A DNA stretch of 64,000 nucleotides, taken from positions 23,204-87,203 of the forward strand of contig NZ_JAJOHW010000108.1 of assembly GCF_021129195.1 (NCBI RefSeq). The letters run 5' to 3'. The notes under the pieces were generated by a model. The model saw only the letters and a program-made list of their open reading frames with translations, ran no database searches and had not been told where the DNA came from. Shown piece after piece: positions 63,401-64,000 of the stretch. This DNA is from Chromobacterium aquaticum. Lineage in GTDB: Bacteria > Pseudomonadota > Gammaproteobacteria > Burkholderiales > Chromobacteriaceae. A program made the translations under genes and the position numbers. The number at the start of each line of letters is the position of its first letter. Within the stretch, counting starts at the first letter, position 1.

Positions 63401-63741
63401 GTATTCCCTAGCTGTTTGAGCCGCGCAAGCGCCAGCCCCAAATCTTCCTTCGCGGTGGCCTGCGACTTCTTGATGAAACCATGCAGCAGAACCATCGCCT
63501 CCGCGACCACGGTGAACATCACTCTGGCGATACGCCCAGGCAGATGGATGCGGACCTCCCATAAATCCTTGGCCATTTTCCGCACCAAGGGCATGCCAAG
63601 CGGCCAGCCAAACTGGACCGTCTTGATGGCTGCGCCTATGACTTTCCGGTCCGGAGCCTCCAGCGCTTTCAACCAATCACGCACGGGTTCCGTACCGCTT
63701 GCCGTCTGGTAGAAACGAACATCCAGGATGGGGGCATTCAT
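63397..63741 (-). CDS. higB: HigB/RelE-superfamily toxin
   Basis: 114 aa from ATG 63741. Phage-derived Gp49-like/HigB fold: PVRDWLKALEAPDRKVIGAA, KDLWEVRIHLPGRIARVMFT and VLLHGFIKKSQATAKEDLGLA, the last with the conserved HGFxKKxxxTP-like motif of mRNA-cleaving HigB toxins (Thr present, following Pro replaced). The frame opens at an ATG at 63768, but that start would read through the operator, so 63741 is preferred. Confidence 0.87.
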   Translation of the reverse strand: MNAPILDVRFYQTASGTEPVRDWLKALEAPDRKVIGAAIKTVQFGWPLGMPLVRKMAKDLWEVRIHLPGRIARVMFTVVAEAMVLLHGFIKKSQATAKEDLGLALARLKQLGNT

Positions 63742-63747
63742 ACTTGA

Positions 63748-63775
63748 ATGGTACCAATTTTGGTACATTAGTCAA
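63748..63775 (-). promoter_or_regulatory. higBA promoter with overlapping palindromic operator
   Basis: TTGACT (63775-63770) and TACCAT (63753-63748) are 16 bases apart; GTACCAA-TT-TTGGTAC (63751-63766) lies over the spacer and the -10. Transcription would start close to ATG 63741, leaving little or no leader. Confidence 0.75.
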
Positions 63776-63809
63776 ATCGAAAGCCTAGACTGAAATACCG
63801 GCGCCACTT

Positions 63810-63951
63810 AGAGCCTGTTCAAAGTCTCGCGAGCAAGAGCGAGACAAGGCGAAAACAGCTGAGAAAGCGGAATGTACAAGCGGTACATGAGCATTTCGAA
63901 GCTGTTTTCAACGCCGTATCGCCGAAGCGCAGCAGACTTTGAACAGGTTCT
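63810..63951. repeat. 142-bp palindromic repeat element
   Basis: The ends are inverted repeats of 18 bp with one mismatch: AGAGCCTGTTCAAAGTCT and AGACTTTGAACAGGTTCT. Inner segments (GGCGAAAACAGCT / AGCTGTTTTC) continue the pairing, so the whole unit can fold into an imperfect hairpin, like a MITE or intergenic palindromic repeat. No coding capacity. Confidence 0.85.
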
Positions 63952-64000
63952 TAGAACCTGTTTACGATCTCCGGAGCAATAGAGCCAGGAAAGCCAAGTG
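63951..64000 (+). repeat. Second, diverged tandem copy of the repeat (cut by the window edge)
   Basis: TTAGAACCTGTTTACGATCT at 63951 aligns with TTAGAGCCTGTTCAAAGTCT at 63807, and similarity continues through GAGCAA-AGAGC-AG. Either a second repeat unit in direct orientation or the terminal inverted repeat of an insertion sequence that lies beyond the window. Confidence 0.65.

Overview
The window is one stretch of GC-rich chromosome from a betaproteobacterium of the order Neisseriales, most likely Chromobacterium or a close relative. This rests on gene content and order (amgK-murU divergent from lptD-surA-pdxA; def-fmt, rsmB-ntrYX; LysM-dprA-smg-topA; gshA-gshB), on the protein sequences (for example exonuclease III and HemO), and on a secreted GH18 chitinase with a LuxR/CviR-like box upstream. 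No database search was possible, so the genus is inferred.

Layout: 1-3.8 kb (minus strand) holds a truncated solute-binding protein gene, ruvA, ruvC, and the murU-amgK peptidoglycan-recycling pair. 3.86-8.4 kb (plus) is the outer-membrane biogenesis cluster lptD-surA followed by pdxA. 8.7-13.1 kb carries a giant FAD/Fe-S oxidoreductase and an isochorismatase-fold hydrolase, ending in a terminator shared with the chitinase (minus). 15.2-22.8 kb has an Asr-like acid-shock protein, a CBS/CorC membrane protein, a HIT protein, a sulfurtransferase, an RBBP9-type hydrolase, xthA, pyrE, and an iron-regulated heme oxygenase. 23.0-23.3 kb is a tandem array of three tRNA-Lys(UUU) genes with a clear promoter and terminator. 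23.6-28.1 kb holds fxsA, a YggU-like gene, dps, a TonB cluster, a TlpA-like protein and moeB/thiF. 28.2-35.8 kb (minus) is the def-fmt-htpX and rsmB-DUF4390-ntrY-ntrX block. 36.0-41.1 kb (plus) is LysM-dprA-smg-topA. 41.2-50.3 kb carries dgkA, gshA/gshB with an unknown gene between them, a PfkB kinase, a second TlpA-like protein and secA. 50.6-61.6 kb holds two secreted phosphatases (PhoD and AcpA types), a NitT/TauT-type ABC transporter without a binding protein, dciA, a membrane glutamate-synthase-like protein and a PhyH dioxygenase.

Nearly everything up to 61.6 kb is ordinary core genome: envelope assembly and recycling, DNA repair and topology, translation initiation and rRNA modification, redox and glutathione metabolism, and export. 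From 61.6 kb to the right edge the sequence becomes accessory. It has about 1 kb without a convincing gene but rich in perfect inverted repeats, a strongly structured (probably RNA-forming) leader in front of an orphan 144-aa gene, a HigBA-type toxin-antitoxin pair with a palindromic operator on its promoter, and two tandem, diverged copies of a palindromic repeat that run off the end. I consider the structured 62351-62510 element with its orphan gene the best candidate for something undescribed. Other points of interest are an NtrX whose ATPase core has lost its catalytic and sigma-54-contact motifs, the gene inside the glutathione operon, and the candidate quorum-sensing box upstream of the chitinase.
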